Below, piece after piece: positions 14,932 through 15,799 of a DNA stretch of 15,799 nucleotides (position 1 is its first letter; every line of letters begins with the position of its first letter). The stretch lies in contig NZ_JALEXO010000278.1 of NCBI RefSeq assembly GCF_022780145.1, positions 1 through 15,799 on the forward strand. The letters run 5' to 3'. Source of the DNA: Intestinibacter sp. (GTDB lineage Bacteria; Bacillota; Clostridia; Peptostreptococcales; Peptostreptococcaceae). The notes below the pieces were generated by a model. It was not told the DNA's origin, searched no databases, and worked only from the letters and a program-made list of their open reading frames with translations. Both the position numbers and the translations under genes were made by a program.

Positions 14932-15799
14932 ATGGCGATAAAAATATGGGGCATAGATGTTAGTAAGTACAATAAGCCAATAGACTGGGAAAAGGTAAAT
15001 GAGGCTGGTGTTAAATTTGCAATTTTAAGAATTGGATTTGCGAGCACTAGAAATAGAAATAATCTTTATGTAGATCCTTATTTTGAAGAATTTTATAAAG
15101 GCGCAAAGGAAGTGGGGATGCCTGTAGGAGGGTATTTTTACTCGAGATGTAACAGCAGAGCTACAGCAAAAGAAGAAGCAAATTTTATAACAAATGCGAT
15201 AAAAGGTAAGCAGTTCGAATACCCAATATGGCTCGATGTAGAAGATACGACAAATTTAAATTCAGCAGATAAATACACTCTGACAAAGGCAGTTGTAACT
15301 TGTCTAGAAGAAATAAAGGCAGCTGGGTATTATGTAGGAATATATTCGGGAAAATATATATTAAGAGATAAGATAAACGACGATAAATTAAAAAACTACG
15401 ACCACTGGATAGCACAGTACGCAGTTCACCCAACTTACACAACATATAAAATGGCTATGTGGCAATTCGGTGCAGAGGTAAACTTCCTGACAGATAAAAA
15501 AATCCAAGGAATAGGAAGTGATGTAGCCGACCAAAATTACTGCTATAAAGATTATCCGACAATAATAAAAAACGCTGGATTAAACGGTTTTGAAAATGGC
15601 TATATAAATGATAAGCTTCCATTTTATATTAAAACTTTAGGCAAGGTGAATATTAGAAAATCACCAGATGAAAATTCAGATATAGTTTATACAGTTCCAA
15701 GAGCAGGTATAAGATATAGGGTGACTAAGATTTCAGATGATGGTAAATGGGGCTATGTGCGATATAGAGATGGATGGATTACTTTAGATGAGAATTATG
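14932..15799 (+). CDS. GH25 lysozyme (N-acetylmuramidase) with SH3 domain, 3'-truncated
   Basis: This is a peptidoglycan hydrolase that cleaves the MurNAc-GlcNAc bond. The frame is open from ATG 14932 to the window end (289 residues seen), so the C-terminus is missing. Residues 4-210 are a glycosyl hydrolase 25 domain. Asp9 is in GIDVSKYN, and the catalytic Asp102-X-Glu104 is in WLDVED. The later blocks GYYVGIYSGKY, YDHWIAQY and MAMWQFG complete the barrel. A bacterial SH3 domain (about 231-285: KVNIRKSPDENSD, then WGYVRYRDGWI) probably binds the cell wall. There is no signal peptide, as in phage endolysins, so export may need a holin or lysis, or the enzyme acts during mother-cell lysis. AAGGTGAT precedes the start. 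It is divergent from the coat gene, with 129 nt between the two start codons. Confidence 0.93.
   Translation, partial: MAIKIWGIDVSKYNKPIDWEKVNEAGVKFAILRIGFASTRNRNNLYVDPYFEEFYKGAKEVGMPVGGYFYSRCNSRATAKEEANFITNAIKGKQFEYPIWLDVEDTTNLNSADKYTLTKAVVTCLEEIKAAGYYVGIYSGKYILRDKINDDKLKNYDHWIAQYAVHPTYTTYKMAMWQFGAEVNFLTDKKIQGIGSDVADQNYCYKDYPTIIKNAGLNGFENGYINDKLPFYIKTLGKVNIRKSPDENSDIVYTVPRAGIRYRVTKISDDGKWGYVRYRDGWITLDENY

Noticed and set aside
13035..15445. Minus-strand open frames at 13035-13259 and 15185-15445
   Set aside because: They are opposite the unknown gene and the GH25 gene, which have better starts, ribosome sites and, for GH25, clear family motifs.

Overview
The window looks like chromosome from a low-GC, spore-forming anaerobe of the Clostridia, most likely family Peptostreptococcaceae (relatives of Clostridioides, Romboutsia or Paraclostridium). 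This rests on the AT-rich codon use (AGA, ATA, TTA), strong AAGGAG-type ribosome binding sites, A-T-rich intrinsic terminators, a CotF-like spore coat gene, a clostridial-type TypA and [FeFe]-hydrogenase-type enzymology. The family is an inference; nothing in the window names the species.

Region 1 (1-6208, + strand) is the notable part. It is the 3' part of a tightly packed operon that continues past the left edge. In order it encodes: the end of an ABC-transporter ATPase of the iron-siderophore/cobalamin/heme uptake type, carrying an extra C-terminal domain that resembles the small TM1266 family associated with [FeFe]-hydrogenase maturation; a HydE-like radical SAM enzyme; a NifH-type Fe protein with all nucleotide and [4Fe-4S] residues; two nitrogenase component-1-like subunits; and a lipoprotein substrate-binding protein of the same transporter class. 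A strong bidirectional terminator closes it. The component-1 pair keeps cysteines for an Fe-S cluster but, by eye, lacks the FeMo-cofactor ligands, so this is a nitrogenase-like reductase and not a nitrogenase. Together the genes suggest import of a metal chelate or similar small molecule and its ATP-driven low-potential reduction, or building of a metallocofactor, with HydE-type radical chemistry. The substrate is unknown.

Region 2 (6210-7442, - strand) holds a pair of short-chain CHR-family membrane transporters with their own promoter. Region 3 (7404-9049) is a degraded patch: a possible peptide-coding remnant and an IS1595/ISXO2-like transposase gene that is open but seems to have lost catalytic residues.

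Region 4 (9006-12872, - strand) holds housekeeping genes, each with its own signals: typA/bipA with a long structured leader, a 2H-phosphoesterase (2'-5' RNA ligase-like) and a Rhizobium etli-type L-asparaginase. Region 5 (12903-14325) is a 403-residue protein of unknown function on the + strand, behind an extended -10 promoter and a roughly 140-nt leader with two hairpins, ending in a 17-bp terminator. Region 6 (14326-15799) has a CotF/ferritin-like spore coat protein (-) and, divergently, a GH25 lysozyme with an SH3 domain that runs off the right edge.

No gene-free stretch exceeds 300 bases (largest 8774-9049). I saw no tRNA, rRNA, CRISPR array or replication origin.
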